Part shown: positions 8,758 through 17,685 of the stretch, piece after piece
Layout: every line of letters starts with the position of its first letter
Numbering within the stretch: the stretch's first letter is position 1
Assembly: GCA_900752785.1 (NCBI GenBank)
Contig: CAADWP010000009.1
Span: 1 to 32,545 of the forward strand
DNA length: 32,545 nucleotides
Reading direction: 5' to 3'
Source of the DNA: an uncultured Ruminococcus sp.
GTDB lineage: Bacteria > Bacillota > Clostridia > Oscillospirales > Ruminococcaceae
Program-made: the position numbers and the translations under genes
Notes under the pieces: generated by a model
The model's input: the letters and a program-made list of their open reading frames with translations, nothing else
Told to the model about the DNA's origin: nothing
Database searches by the model: none

Positions 8758-9126
8758 ATGGCAAGAATAGCCGGAGTTGACCTTCCCAAGAATAAGAGGA
8801 TCGAGATCGGTCTCACTTATATCTACGGAATCGGTCGTCAGACAGCAACAAATATTCTCGAAGCAACAGGCGTAAATCCCGATGTAAGAGTTAAAGATCT
8901 TGCTGAGGAGGATGTAGCTAAGCTTCGTGATTACATTGATGCAAACTACACAGTAGAGGGTGACCTCCGCCGTGAGGTTGCTCTTAATATCAAGAGACTT
9001 GTTGAAATAGGCTGCTACAGAGGCGTTCGTCACAGAAAGGGTCTCCCTGTAAGAGGACAGAGAACAAAGACAAACGCAAGAACTCGCAAGGGACCTGTTA
9101 AGACTATTGCAAACAAGAAGAAGTAA
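8758..9126 (+). CDS. rpsM: 30S ribosomal protein S13
   Basis: S13 sits in the 30S head and makes inter-subunit bridges and P-site tRNA contacts through its C-terminal tail. The 122 residues start [19 protein letters not shown] and include the helix-two-turn-helix [10 protein letters not shown] and the conserved [19 protein letters not shown] block before the basic tail. A GGAGG site lies at 8741-8745. It leads the alpha-operon genes rpsM-rpsK-rpsD-rpoA-rplQ. Confidence 0.98.
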   Translation: MARIAGVDLPKNKRIEIGLTYIYGIGRQTATNILEATGVNPDVRVKDLAEEDVAKLRDYIDANYTVEGDLRREVALNIKRLVEIGCYRGVRHRKGLPVRGQRTKTNARTRKGPVKTIANKKK

Positions 9127-9140
9127 GGAGGTTATGAGCT

Positions 9141-9545
9141 TTGGCACAGCAGAAGGGTAAAAAGGTTACTACGGTCAGAAGACGTAGAGAACGTAAGAAC
9201 ATCGAAAGCGGCGCAGTTCATATTCAGTCCACTTTCAATAATACAATCGTAACTATCACAGATACTGCCGGAAACGCAATTTCTTGGGCAAGCGCAGGAG
9301 AGCTCGGCTTCAGAGGCTCAAAGAAGTCTACTCCTTTCGCAGCTCAGACGGCTGCTGAAACAGCAGCTAAGGCTGCAATGGAGCACGGTCTCAAGAACGT
9401 AGAGGTTTACGTTAAGGGACCCGGCGCAGGTCGTGAGGCTGCTATCAGAGCGCTTCAGACAGTTGGTCTTGAGGTTAAAATGATAAAGGACGTTACTCCT
9501 ATTCCTCACAATGGATGCCGTCCGCCTAAAAGACGTCGTGTCTGA
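9141..9545 (+). CDS. rpsK: 30S ribosomal protein S11
   Basis: S11 lies on the 30S platform near the E site. The 134-residue product has the family blocks [37 protein letters not shown] and the C-terminal [13 protein letters not shown]. Initiation is at TTG 9141: the site AAGGAGG (9125-9131) is nine bases upstream, and the product MAQQKGKK fits the family. An ATG at 9134 is out of frame. A TTG start is unusual for so highly expressed a protein. Confidence 0.96.
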   Translation: MAQQKGKKVTTVRRRRERKNIESGAVHIQSTFNNTIVTITDTAGNAISWASAGELGFRGSKKSTPFAAQTAAETAAKAAMEHGLKNVEVYVKGPGAGREAAIRALQTVGLEVKMIKDVTPIPHNGCRPPKRRRV

Positions 9546-9566
9546 TCAAACAGGAGGTGTTTTAAA

Positions 9567-10166
9567 ATGGCAGTACAGAAAGAACCAATTCTTAAAAAGT
9601 GCAGATATCTGGGAATCAGCCCCGCTGTAATGGGCGTTTCAAAGAAAGAATCTATCAGATTCAAGAATGCAAACAACAGAAAGAAGATCTCCGAATATGG
9701 CTTGCAGCTCAAGGAAAAGCAGAAGCTGAAGTTCATCTACGGCGTTCTTGAAAAGCAGTTCTATCACTACTTTGAGATCGCTTCAAAAATGGAGGGCAAG
9801 ACCGGTGATAACCTTATCACCTGCCTCGAAACAAGACTTGACAGTGTTGTTTACAGAATGGGTCTCGCTCTTACAAGACGTGAAGCAAGACAGCTTGTTG
9901 TTCACAGCCACTATACTGTAAACGGCAAAAAGGTAAATATTCCTTCCTATAGAGTTAAGGTCGGCGATGTTATCGCTCTCCGTGAAAAGGACAGAACTTC
10001 CGATAAGTTCAAGGCTACGGTCGAAGAAACTAAGGACAGACTCGTTCCCGTTTGGCTCAATGCTAATAAGAACGACTTCTCCGCAACTGTAAGCCGCCTT
10101 CCCGGTGCAGAGGATATTGATTACGAGGTAGCGACACACCTCATCGTCGAGCTGTACTCCAAGTAA
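9567..10166 (+). CDS. rpsD: 30S ribosomal protein S4, divergent zinc-free type
   Basis: S4 nucleates 30S assembly and forms part of the mRNA entry helicase. The core is clear: KKISEYGLQLKEKQKLKFIY, then the S4 RNA-binding domain LDSVVYRMGLALTRREARQLVVHSHYTVNGKKVNIPS (about residues 88-130), ending LIVELYSK. The N-terminus (MAVQKEPILKKCRYLGISPA) lacks the usual ARYTGP...CRR start, the second pair of zinc cysteines and the YAPGQHG loop, so this is a zinc-free clostridial-type S4. The 199-residue length is normal. GGAGG at 9552-9556 precedes ATG 9567. Confidence 0.95.
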   Translation: MAVQKEPILKKCRYLGISPAVMGVSKKESIRFKNANNRKKISEYGLQLKEKQKLKFIYGVLEKQFYHYFEIASKMEGKTGDNLITCLETRLDSVVYRMGLALTRREARQLVVHSHYTVNGKKVNIPSYRVKVGDVIALREKDRTSDKFKATVEETKDRLVPVWLNANKNDFSATVSRLPGAEDIDYEVATHLIVELYSK

Positions 10167-10232
10167 TCCGTACAGGTATTTTGAGGAGTCAGAACTTAAA
10201 AATAACAGTTATTGCGAAATAGGAGGGTTTTT

Positions 10233-11198
10233 ATGCTGGAAAAAATTAATAAGCCTGATATTGATATTGTCGAGCTTAAAAGTGACGGCAAATACGGCAA
10301 ATTCGTTTTAGCACCGCTGGAGCGTGGATACGGTATTACACTTGGAAACAGTCTCAGGCGTGTGCTGCTCTCCTCACTTCCGGGTGTGGCTGTAACGTCG
10401 GTAAAGCTTTCGGGCAAGGACGGTACAGTCCATCACGAGTTATCAACGATCCCGGGTGTAAAAGAGGATGTTACCGAAATCATCCTCAGCATTAAGGGAC
10501 TGACTGCAAAGCTTTACGGAGAAGGACCAAAGACAGTTTATATCGAGGCAGAGGGCGAATGTGAAATTACTGCCGGAGATATAAAAACAGACTCTGAGGT
10601 TAATATTCTTGATCCCGGGATGCATATCGCTACGCTGGGCAAGGATGCAAAGCTTTATATGGAGATCACTATTGACAGAGGAAGAGGATATGTTTCCGCA
10701 GAACGCAATAAAAAACAGGTGAATCTCCCTGTTGATGTGATCGCTGTAGACAGTATTTATACTCCCGTTCTTAAAGTAAATTATACTGTAGAGGATACGC
10801 GTCTGGGACAGGTAACCGATTACGATAAGCTTACTATCGAGGTATGGACCGACGGTACTATCTCCGCTAAGGAAGCTCTTTCGCAGGCGGCAAACCTTCT
10901 CGGCGAGCATCTGAAGCTGTTTATCGACCTCTCCGAAGAAGCAGGTCTTGCCGAGGTTCTCGTTGAAAAGGACGAAAAGGGTAAAGAAAAAATACTCGAA
11001 ATGACTATCGAGGATCTTGACCTTTCGGTACGTTCGTTCAATTGTCTTAAACGTGCCGGAATAAATACCGTGGATGACTTGATCAACAAGTCTGAGGAAG
11101 AAATGATGAAGGTTAGAAACCTTGGAAAGAAATCCTTTGACGAGGTTAAGGAGAAGCTCCAGTCACTTGGCTTCGACCTTTCCTCTGAGGAGGAATAA
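10233..11198 (+). CDS. rpoA: DNA-directed RNA polymerase alpha subunit
   Basis: Alpha dimerises to seed RNA polymerase assembly, and its C-terminal domain contacts UP elements and activators. The N-terminal domain (about residues 1-230) includes [20 protein letters not shown], and the C-terminal domain (about 250-321) has the helix-hairpin-helix region [17 protein letters not shown] and [17 protein letters not shown] choose ATG 10233 (321 residues) with AGGAGGG at 10221-10227. A TTG at 10212 in the same frame would add seven residues and has no ribosome binding site. Confidence 0.98.
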   Translation: MLEKINKPDIDIVELKSDGKYGKFVLAPLERGYGITLGNSLRRVLLSSLPGVAVTSVKLSGKDGTVHHELSTIPGVKEDVTEIILSIKGLTAKLYGEGPKTVYIEAEGECEITAGDIKTDSEVNILDPGMHIATLGKDAKLYMEITIDRGRGYVSAERNKKQVNLPVDVIAVDSIYTPVLKVNYTVEDTRLGQVTDYDKLTIEVWTDGTISAKEALSQAANLLGEHLKLFIDLSEEAGLAEVLVEKDEKGKEKILEMTIEDLDLSVRSFNCLKRAGINTVDDLINKSEEEMMKVRNLGKKSFDEVKEKLQSLGFDLSSEEE

Positions 11199-11208
11199 AT
11201 CATATAAT

Positions 11209-11223
11209 GTGCGGCAAGCGCAC
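11209..11223 (+). other. Short GC-rich hairpin between rpoA and rplQ
   Basis: GTGCG and CGCAC enclose a GCAAG loop in the 49-base gap before rplQ. There is no T-run, so it is not a terminator. It could be a processing or mRNA-stability site that sets rplQ expression separately, but five base pairs is close to chance level. Confidence 0.3.
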
Positions 11224-11247
11224 TGAAACGAAAAGGAGTGAATTACA

Positions 11248-11589
11248 ATGCCGGGTACAAGAAAGCTGGGCAGAACAACTGACCATAGAAGGGCTATGCT
11301 CAGAGGCATGGTAACTTTCCTTCTCGAAAACGGTCAGATCGAAACTACCGTAACGAGAGCTAAGGAAGTTCGTGCTGTTGCAGAAAAGATGATTACTATC
11401 GGTAAAAATGATGATCTGCACTCCAAGCGTCAGGTTTTTGCATACGTAACAAAGGAATCCGTTGCAAAGAAGCTTTTCGACGAGATTGCACCTAAGTATG
11501 CTGATAAAAATGGCGGCTATACCCAGATCGTAAAGATCGGTCCCCGCCGCGGTGACGCTGCTGAAATGGCTATAATCAAGCTTGTTTAA
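11248..11589 (+). CDS. rplQ: 50S ribosomal protein L17
   Basis: L17 lines the outer rim of the polypeptide exit tunnel. The 113-residue product starts [20 protein letters not shown] and has the family blocks [16 protein letters not shown] and [23 protein letters not shown] at 11248 follows AAAGGAGTG. It is the last gene of the ribosomal supercluster: the stop at 11587-11589 is followed 17 bases later by a strong terminator hairpin. In many Firmicutes ECF transporter and truA genes follow; here they do not. Confidence 0.98.
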   Translation: MPGTRKLGRTTDHRRAMLRGMVTFLLENGQIETTVTRAKEVRAVAEKMITIGKNDDLHSKRQVFAYVTKESVAKKLFDEIAPKYADKNGGYTQIVKIGPRRGDAAEMAIIKLV

Positions 11590-11606
11590 TCGCAGATAAC
11601 ATATTG

Positions 11607-11640
11607 AAAGCGTTCTTCGATTCGGAGGACGCTTTTTATA
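11607..11640 (+). terminator. Intrinsic terminator of the ribosomal/alpha operon
   Basis: A 12-bp stem (AAAGCGTTCTTC against GGAGGACGCTTT, with G-U pairs) and a five-base GATTC loop span 11607-11635. The run of five T residues at 11633-11637 follows. It lies 17 bases past rplQ, with no gene for 190 bases beyond. Confidence 0.9.
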
Positions 11641-11740
11641 TGTTAAAAGTCTGCTGAAGAAGCGTTTTGACTGTAAAATCCTGCGTATATTGCGATAGAG
11701 TCAAAGTTAACAGTGACCAAAAAGTAATGAGGGTTTTTTA
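11641..11740. other. Spacer between terminator and promoter, no gene seen
   Basis: The rplQ-yicC gap (11590-11825, 236 bases) holds the terminator, this AT-rich stretch and the yicC promoter. I see no ORF with a credible ribosome binding site and no tRNA-like or riboswitch-like fold here. A TTGACT at 11667 has no partner -10 at a usable distance. Confidence 0.6.
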
Positions 11741-11750
11741 TGCGAAAGAC

Positions 11751-11786
11751 TTGCATTTTTTTTAGTGGGGTGTTATAATATAATAG
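11751..11786 (+). promoter_or_regulatory. Extended -10 sigma-A promoter for the yicC-thiN gene run
   Basis: A perfect -10 TATAAT at 11774-11779 is preceded by TG one base upstream (TGTTATAAT, extended -10). A weak -35 TTGCAT lies at 11751-11756 with 17-bp spacing. Transcription would start near 11786, about 40 bases before the yicC TTG. This is the only good promoter between rplQ and thiN. Confidence 0.8.
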
Positions 11787-11825
11787 TATAGTTATACGGA
11801 AAAGAAAAAGAAGGAAGGCGATAAA

Positions 11826-12704
11826 TTGTTAAGAAGCATGACGGGATACGGACGGGCACAGAAAATTCTTAACGGACGCGACATTCTTATTGAGATACGT
11901 TCGGTTAATCATAGGTATTATGAATATACTTCAAGGATTCCGCGGGCATATGGTTATATTGATGAAAAGTTGAAGGCTCTGCTGAAAACTGTTATTTCAC
12001 GGGGAAAGGTAGAGGTTTCTGTAAATATTAACAACATAGAGGGCAGAGATACGGTGATTGCAGCGAATAAGGGAATTGCCGAAGGATATGTCGCCGCCCT
12101 CAGAGAGATCGGCTGCGAGCTTGGCCTTGACGATGACATTACGCTGTCTAATCTTATAAAGCTGCCGGATATTTTTAATGTTCAGAAGACCGCTGATGAC
12201 GAGGATCAGATCTGGGAGGATGTTTATCATACGGCATCGGAAGCCCTGGAGAGATTTGTAAAAATGCGCGAGGTTGAAGGCGAACGCCTTAAAGTCGATG
12301 TTATTGAAAAGGCTGACAGCATTATTAATGATGTTGCAATAGTCGAGGAGCTTTCTCCAAAGACTGTTGAAAATTATCGAAATCGTCTCAGCCAGAAGCT
12401 GACGGAGATACTTGAGGGCAGGGATATTGACGAGCAGAGAATACTTACCGAGGCTGCTGTATTTGCGGAAAAAATTGCCGTGGACGAGGAGACTGTTCGC
12501 CTTAGGAGTCATGTCGCACAGCTTAAAGGAATGCTTGACGCTGAGGAATCGGTGGGAAGAAAGCTTGACTTTATCGTTCAGGAAATGAACCGCGAGGTCA
12601 ATACGATCGGGTCAAAGGCTCAGGATCTTGATATCACGAAGCTTGTCGTGGATATGAAGGCGGAAATTGAAAAAATTCGTGAGCAGATCCAGAATATTGA
12701 GTAG
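11826..12704 (+). CDS. YicC/YloC-family endoribonuclease
   Basis: A 292-residue YicC-type protein. The E. coli member is an endoribonuclease that promotes decay of certain small RNAs, and the Bacillus member is YloC. The N-terminus MLRSMTGYGRAQ and the C-terminal block GRKLDFIVQEMNREVNTIGS are diagnostic, separated by a long helical middle region. Initiation is at TTG 11826, with AAGGAAGG (11811-11818) seven bases upstream. The in-frame ATG at 11838 would remove the first four residues of the conserved start. It opens the second operon, next to remA, as in Bacillus. Confidence 0.93.
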   Translation: MLRSMTGYGRAQKILNGRDILIEIRSVNHRYYEYTSRIPRAYGYIDEKLKALLKTVISRGKVEVSVNINNIEGRDTVIAANKGIAEGYVAALREIGCELGLDDDITLSNLIKLPDIFNVQKTADDEDQIWEDVYHTASEALERFVKMREVEGERLKVDVIEKADSIINDVAIVEELSPKTVENYRNRLSQKLTEILEGRDIDEQRILTEAAVFAEKIAVDEETVRLRSHVAQLKGMLDAEESVGRKLDFIVQEMNREVNTIGSKAQDLDITKLVVDMKAEIEKIREQIQNIE

Positions 12705-12711
12705 GTGAAAT

Positions 12712-12972
12712 ATGAAGTTTATAAATATCGGTTACGGCAATATGATTTCTTCGGATAGAATCGTTGCCGTAGTGAGTCCTGAATCAGCTCCTATAAAGAG
12801 GCTTGTACAAGAGGCTCGTGACGGCGGTAATGCAGTGGACGCTACACATGGACGAAAGACGAGATCTGTAATAATAATGGACAGCGGACACGTAATTCTT
12901 TCGTCTCTGATAACTGAAACGCTTTCAACAAGAATAAATTCGCTTGGAGAGGATGAAGACGATGAGGAGTAA
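12712..12972 (+). CDS. remA: RemA-family regulatory protein (DUF370)
   Basis: An 86-residue RemA. In Bacillus this small oligomeric DNA-binding protein activates biofilm-matrix and osmoprotection genes. The family core is obvious: [20 protein letters not shown], then [14 protein letters not shown] and [20 protein letters not shown]. The C-terminus ends in an acidic tail (EDEDDEE). It lies seven bases after yicC and overlaps gmk by 11 bases, the conserved yloC-remA-gmk-rpoZ order. Whether it controls biofilm genes in this organism is not shown; many non-biofilm Firmicutes carry it. Confidence 0.92.
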   Translation: MKFINIGYGNMISSDRIVAVVSPESAPIKRLVQEARDGGNAVDATHGRKTRSVIIMDSGHVILSSLITETLSTRINSLGEDEDDEE

Positions 12973-13570
12973 AGGCAGGCTTATTGTATTTTCCGCGCCT
13001 TCCGGATGCGGTAAAGGTACGATGCTTGACGAAATACTTAAGGACGAGCATTTCTATCGTTCTGTTTCGGCAACCACGCGCGCTCCGCGCCCCGGTGAAG
13101 CCGAAGGAGTGAATTACTATTATATTTCCAAAGAGTCCTTTGAAAAAAAAGCGGAGGCAGGAGAATTTCTTGAACACGCCGAATACTGCGGAAATCGTTA
13201 CGGTACGCTTTTAAGCGAGGTCGACGGTCATCTTGAACAGGGATTGGACGTTATTCTCGAGATCGAGGTACAGGGAGCAATGAAGATCAGGGAGAAGCGT
13301 CAGGATGCAGTGTTTATATTTGTAGCTCCTCCGTCTGTGGGTGAATTGCGCCGCCGTCTTAATAAACGAGGTACAGAGGACGAGGAAACGATTGAAAAGA
13401 GAGTTTCCGAGGCTGCCGGAGAAATTGCTCAGGCAGAAAAATATGATTATGTTATTGTCAATGACGCTCTTGAGGACGCTGTAAGGGATTTCTTTGCGGT
13501 TATCCGTGCGGAAAAGCTTAAAGCGAAATTTTCGAGCGAACTTATAAATGAGGTGTTAAAAAATGCTTAG
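12962..13570 (+). CDS. gmk: Guanylate kinase
   Basis: Phosphorylates GMP to GDP with ATP. It is essential for GTP supply and is a known target of (p)ppGpp in Firmicutes. The P-loop [10 protein letters not shown] is at residues 11-20, followed by [13 protein letters not shown] and GVNYYYIS (GMP-binding domain). I choose ATG 12962, giving [10 protein letters not shown] and 202 residues, the normal size; TTG 12944 and ATG 12953 are in-frame alternatives. It overlaps remA by 11 bases upstream and rpoZ by eight bases downstream, suggesting coupled translation. Confidence 0.95.
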   Translation: MRSKGRLIVFSAPSGCGKGTMLDEILKDEHFYRSVSATTRAPRPGEAEGVNYYYISKESFEKKAEAGEFLEHAEYCGNRYGTLLSEVDGHLEQGLDVILEIEVQGAMKIREKRQDAVFIFVAPPSVGELRRRLNKRGTEDEETIEKRVSEAAGEIAQAEKYDYVIVNDALEDAVRDFFAVIRAEKLKAKFSSELINEVLKNA

Positions 13571-13772
13571 ACCGGCTGTAAATCAGATAATTTCAAAAAA
13601 TGAAAGCTGCTACTCGCTTGTTATCGCTGTAGCCAAGCGCGCAAGAGAAATTTCTCAGGAACTTTACGATAACAATCAGATACTTGACGAGAAGCCTGTT
13701 AAGACTGCCGTTGAGGAGATTGCGAGCGGTAAGTGCAAGATATTGAACGCTGCGCCTGTATCGGCTGAATAA
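13563..13772 (+). CDS. rpoZ: DNA-directed RNA polymerase omega subunit
   Basis: Omega chaperones the beta-prime subunit during polymerase assembly. The 69-residue protein starts [20 protein letters not shown] and contains AVAKRAREI and KPVKTAVEEIASGKCKI, the standard omega helices. The start overlaps the 3' end of gmk by eight bases, as in Bacillus. The next gene, priA, begins at the base after its stop codon. In Bacillus coaBC intervenes between rpoZ and priA; here it is absent. Confidence 0.95.
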   Translation: MLRPAVNQIISKNESCYSLVIAVAKRAREISQELYDNNQILDEKPVKTAVEEIASGKCKILNAAPVSAE

Positions 13773-16220
13773 ATGTCTCTTGCTGCGGAAATTGCCGTAA
13801 GCGGAACAGCGTATTCCTTTGATATGCTGTTTAGCTATTCCGTTCCTGAAAAGCTCCGGGAACGCATAAAATGCGGATGCAGAGTGCTTGTAAGCTTTGG
13901 CCGAAGCAACAGCCGCAGAATCGGAGTCGTTATGGGATTTTCGGATAATGACAATAAGCGTTTGAAGCCGATAATTTCTCTTGTTGACGACAGCCCCATG
14001 GTTTCGGAAGAGCTTTTGGAACTTGCACGCTGGCTTCATGAACAGACATTCTGTACCTATTTTGATGCGGTGAGAATAATGCTTCCGCCTGCAATGAGCG
14101 TTTCGGTCACGGAAAAATTTAACGCAGCAAAAAAACTTGAGCCGATTGACGGTCTCAGCACGGAAGCTGCCAAGCTTCTTGAAGATTTGAAATGCGTATC
14201 CGGCAGCAAGGAACTGAATGACATGATTTTCGCCTATATTGCCGAAAACGGCAGAATGGCAATCGACGAGCTTTGCGGCTGCGGAGCTATTGAAACGAAT
14301 AATGTTTTTCGTCAGTCTGTGGGGGATGCTTCTGTGAAAATGGTGCGTCTTACAGAAAATTACATCAATGCTCCGGATAGCTTTAAGCTTACGCCAAAGC
14401 AGAGGAAAGTCGCCGATTTTCTTGGTGAATTCGGTGCGTCTTCTGTAAAAGAGGCTGCTTATATGTGCGGAGTTACTACAGATGTAGTAAAAAGGTTGAC
14501 GTCACGCGGCGCTGCTGAAGAATATGAAGCAGAGGTTTTCCGCGGCGTTGACAGCGAATATGATGAACGAAGAAGACCCGAGGATATTGTTCTTTCGGTG
14601 GAACAGCAAAAAGCTCATGACGCGGTTTTGGCTCAGATATTTGAGAAAAAGCCGGGGGTATTTCTTCTGCGCGGAGTGACCGGAAGCGGCAAGACGTCAG
14701 TTTTTGAAAAGCTCATTTCAGACACCGTCAGAATGGGGCGGCAGGCTATTCTTCTGATTCCCGAGATAGGTCTGACTCCGCAGATGCTAAGACGTTTCAG
14801 GTCGCTTTTCGGCGAAAGAGTTGCCGTTATTCACAGCGGACTTTCTCAGGGACAGAGACTTGACGAATACAAACGAATAAAACAGGGCTGTGCGGATATT
14901 GTAATAGGTACAAGGAGTGCGGTATTTGCTCCATGTGATAATATAGGGCTTATAATTATGGACGAGGAGGGCGAACGCTCCTATAAGTCAGACAGCTCTC
15001 CCAGATATACCGCCGGTGACGCTGCCAAAAAACGCTGCGCTTATCATGGCGCAACACTGCTCCTTGCGTCGGCAACTCCGTCTATCGAAAGCTATTATCT
15101 CGCGGAAAAAGGCGTATACAGGCTTCTTGAAATGAAAGAACGTTACCGCAATGCGCCGCTTCCTGAAGTAACTATAATAGATATGGCTGCCGAACGCGAG
15201 AAAGGCAACACATCGGAGTTCAGCCGCTGTCTTGAGGATGAAATAAATCTGAATCTTAAAAACGGCGAGCAGACGATCCTGCTTCTTAACAGACGCGGAT
15301 ATCATACAATCATAAGCTGCTGTGATTGTTTTCAGCCGCTGTATTGCCCTAACTGTTCCGTACCGCTGACCTATCATAAGAAAAATGATAAACTCATGTG
15401 TCATTACTGCGGTTTTTCCGGAGATCGGGTTAAGGTTTGTCCATCATGCGGATCTGACAGGCTGAAAAGCATGGGCTTCGGTACTCAGAGGCTTGAGGAG
15501 GAGCTTGAAACGCTGTTTCCTTCGGCAAGAATCCTTAGAATGGACGCGGATACAGCTTTTTCACGTTACGCTTATGAGAAAAACTTTGCTGATTTCAGAG
15601 ACGGAAAGTATGATATTATGATCGGCACTCAGATGATCGGAAAAGGACTTGATTTTCCAAATGTTACCCTCGTTGGAGTACTGTCGGTAGATAAAGCTCT
15701 TTATGCCGGGGATTTTCGGAGTTATGAGCGGACATTTTCCCTAATAACTCAGGTCGTTGGCAGGGGCGGCAGAGGTCAGCGCCGCGGACGTGCGCTGCTT
15801 CAGACCTTTATGCCTGACCACTATATCATGAATCTTGCTGCAATGCAGGATTATGTCGGTTTCTACCGCGAGGAAATAGCCATACGCCGAGCTATGATTT
15901 TTCCCCCGCTATGCGATATGTGCGTTTTTGGTTTTGCTTCCGTCAATGAACAAGCGGTAAGAGACGGTGCAGATGCCGTTATCGCTCTGATGAACGATGA
16001 ATTAAAAAAGCTTCAGCCGAAAACTCCCGTTCGCGTTCTCGGACCTGTCAAGGCAATTTACGGCAGAATAGGCGGAAAGTTTCGCAGCCGAATTATTATA
16101 AAATGCAAGAACAACGCCGAAATACGCGGCTTTATAAGAAATATTCTTATTCTCGCCCCGAAGCTGAGAGAAATGAAAGATGTTACCCTTTATGCCGATA
16201 TGAACGGAGATATAAATTAA
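13773..16220 (+). CDS. priA: Primosomal protein N' (replication restart helicase PriA)
   Basis: A 3'-5' helicase that reloads the replisome at collapsed forks. The 815 residues comprise an N-terminal DNA-binding region (about 1-110), a winged-helix region, and helicase lobes with Walker A GVTGSGKT (301-308), motif II DEEG (397-400), ASATPS (432-437) and motif VI around QVVGRGGRG (660-668). Eight cysteines in CxxC-like pairs (516-559) form the zinc-binding insert (CPNC, CHYC, CPSC). Motif II normally reads DEEH or DEEQ, so the glycine at position 400 is unusual. The ATG directly abuts the rpoZ stop, with no strong ribosome binding site, suggesting coupling. Confidence 0.96.
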   Translation: MSLAAEIAVSGTAYSFDMLFSYSVPEKLRERIKCGCRVLVSFGRSNSRRIGVVMGFSDNDNKRLKPIISLVDDSPMVSEELLELARWLHEQTFCTYFDAVRIMLPPAMSVSVTEKFNAAKKLEPIDGLSTEAAKLLEDLKCVSGSKELNDMIFAYIAENGRMAIDELCGCGAIETNNVFRQSVGDASVKMVRLTENYINAPDSFKLTPKQRKVADFLGEFGASSVKEAAYMCGVTTDVVKRLTSRGAAEEYEAEVFRGVDSEYDERRRPEDIVLSVEQQKAHDAVLAQIFEKKPGVFLLRGVTGSGKTSVFEKLISDTVRMGRQAILLIPEIGLTPQMLRRFRSLFGERVAVIHSGLSQGQRLDEYKRIKQGCADIVIGTRSAVFAPCDNIGLIIMDEEGERSYKSDSSPRYTAGDAAKKRCAYHGATLLLASATPSIESYYLAEKGVYRLLEMKERYRNAPLPEVTIIDMAAEREKGNTSEFSRCLEDEINLNLKNGEQTILLLNRRGYHTIISCCDCFQPLYCPNCSVPLTYHKKNDKLMCHYCGFSGDRVKVCPSCGSDRLKSMGFGTQRLEEELETLFPSARILRMDADTAFSRYAYEKNFADFRDGKYDIMIGTQMIGKGLDFPNVTLVGVLSVDKALYAGDFRSYERTFSLITQVVGRGGRGQRRGRALLQTFMPDHYIMNLAAMQDYVGFYREEIAIRRAMIFPPLCDMCVFGFASVNEQAVRDGADAVIALMNDELKKLQPKTPVRVLGPVKAIYGRIGGKFRSRIIIKCKNNAEIRGFIRNILILAPKLREMKDVTLYADMNGDIN

Positions 16221-16276
16221 CATATTAAAATTTAAGGGAAATATTTACATACAATGAATAAAAAGGAAGGATAAAA

Positions 16277-16738
16277 ATGGCTATCAGAAGAATTTTAACA
16301 GATAAAGATGAAAGTCTTCATAAGGTTTGCAAGCCTGTTGAAAAGTTTGATAAAAAGCTTGCTGTTCTTTTAGACGATATGCATGAAACTCTTGATAAAG
16401 CTCAAGGACTTGGACTTGCGGCTCCTCAGGTTGGCATCTGCCGCAGAATATTTATTATGCATCTTGACGAAGGCTCGGTAGAAGCGATAAATCCCGAGAT
16501 CACAGTCCGTGAGGGCAGCCAGAGGGTTCAGGAGGGCTGCCTTTCATGTCCGAATGTATGGGGATATGTGACGCGTCCGATGAAGTGTCATCTAAAGGCA
16601 CAGGACAGATACGGCAACTGGTTTGAACGCGATTTCATTGAGCTGGGCGCGCAGTGTACCTGTCATGAAAACGATCATCTCGAGGGTCATGTTTTTACCG
16701 AGATCGTTGAGGAGTTTTTTGTTCCCGAGGAGGAATGA
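16277..16738 (+). CDS. def: Peptide deformylase
   Basis: Removes the formyl group from nascent N-formylmethionine, before Map acts. The 153-residue metalloenzyme has all three motifs: GLGLAAPQVG (44-53), EGCLS (86-90, metal ligand C88) and HENDH (130-134, catalytic E131). ATG 16277 is behind AAGGAAGG. The 56-base gap after priA is AT-rich, with no convincing promoter. The following gene fmt encodes the opposite activity, formylation of Met-tRNA, the classic def-fmt pairing. Confidence 0.97.
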   Translation: MAIRRILTDKDESLHKVCKPVEKFDKKLAVLLDDMHETLDKAQGLGLAAPQVGICRRIFIMHLDEGSVEAINPEITVREGSQRVQEGCLSCPNVWGYVTRPMKCHLKAQDRYGNWFERDFIELGAQCTCHENDHLEGHVFTEIVEEFFVPEEE

Positions 16739-16742
16739 TATA

Positions 16743-17672
16743 ATGAAGATAGTATTTATGGGAACTCCCGAATTTGCGGTTCCCTGTCTGCGAACCCTTG
16801 CAGAAAGTTCCCATGAGGTTGCCGCTGTGTTTACTCAGCCTGATAAGCCTAAGGGGCGCGGATACAAGTTGATTCCTACGCCCGTTAAGTCTGCGGCGGC
16901 GGAATACGGCTTTGCGGTATACCAGCCGCTTTCTTTAAGAAAAGGAGATGACGCCGATGAAGCATTAAGAATTTTAAACGATATTGCTCCGGATCTGATC
17001 GTTGTAACGGCATACGGTCAGATACTTCCGAAAGAGGTACTGGAGCTTCCAAAGTATGGCTGTGTGAATATTCACGCTTCACTGCTTCCGAAGTACAGGG
17101 GAGCAGCTCCCATAAATTGGGTTATTCTTAACGGTGAAACTGAGACGGGCGTTACCTCAATGCAAATGAGCGAGGGACTTGATACCGGAGATATGCTCAT
17201 TAAGGAAGCTACGAAAATAGGTGAAAATGAGACCTATGAGCAGCTTTACGGCAGACTTTCCGAAATGGGAGGAAGAGTGCTCGCAAAAACCCTTGAAGCA
17301 ATTGAAAAAGGAGCGCTTTGTCCCGAAAAGCAGGATGATTCTCTGAGCAGCTATTCACCGATGATAAAAAAAGAAATGAGCGCGCTTGATTTTTCAAAAT
17401 CAGCTCAGCAAATTCATAATACTATACGCGGCGTTACCGGCTTTGCAATTCTTGACGGCAAACGTATCAAGGTGTTTGCTTCCGAAATATCGAATGATTT
17501 AGCTGAAGACGCCGAGAACGGAGAAATAATCGATCCGGATGTACTGTCTGTAAAATGCGGTGACGGAAAGATCGTTATATTCCGCGAAGTTCAGCCGGAA
17601 GGCAAAAAACGTATGCGTACTGAGGAGTTCCTCAGAGGCAATAAACCCCGAAAGGGTGAAAAATTTAAATAA
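16743..17672 (+). CDS. fmt: Methionyl-tRNA formyltransferase
   Basis: Transfers formyl from 10-formyl-THF to initiator Met-tRNA. The start MKIVFMGTPEFAVPCLRTLA and the formyl-THF-site block NIHASLLPKYRGAAPINW (with Asn, His and a downstream Asp, as in the family) identify it. A C-terminal OB-type domain follows from about residue 205. I place the start at ATG 16743 (309 residues, normal size) with GAGGAGG at 16727-16733. The frame is open upstream through def but that stretch is not family-like. It lies four bases after def. Confidence 0.97.
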   Translation: MKIVFMGTPEFAVPCLRTLAESSHEVAAVFTQPDKPKGRGYKLIPTPVKSAAAEYGFAVYQPLSLRKGDDADEALRILNDIAPDLIVVTAYGQILPKEVLELPKYGCVNIHASLLPKYRGAAPINWVILNGETETGVTSMQMSEGLDTGDMLIKEATKIGENETYEQLYGRLSEMGGRVLAKTLEAIEKGALCPEKQDDSLSSYSPMIKKEMSALDFSKSAQQIHNTIRGVTGFAILDGKRIKVFASEISNDLAEDAENGEIIDPDVLSVKCGDGKIVIFREVQPEGKKRMRTEEFLRGNKPRKGEKFK

Positions 17673-17685
17673 CGGAGGTATTTTT

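Noticed and set aside
11203..11208. TATAAT between rpoA and rplQ as an internal promoter
   Set aside because: No -35-like hexamer at 16-18 bp and no extended -10 TG.
11740..11778. Twelve-codon ORF upstream of yicC as a leader peptide
   Set aside because: It spans the -35 and -10 of the yicC promoter, so it would not be in that transcript, and it has no attenuator downstream.
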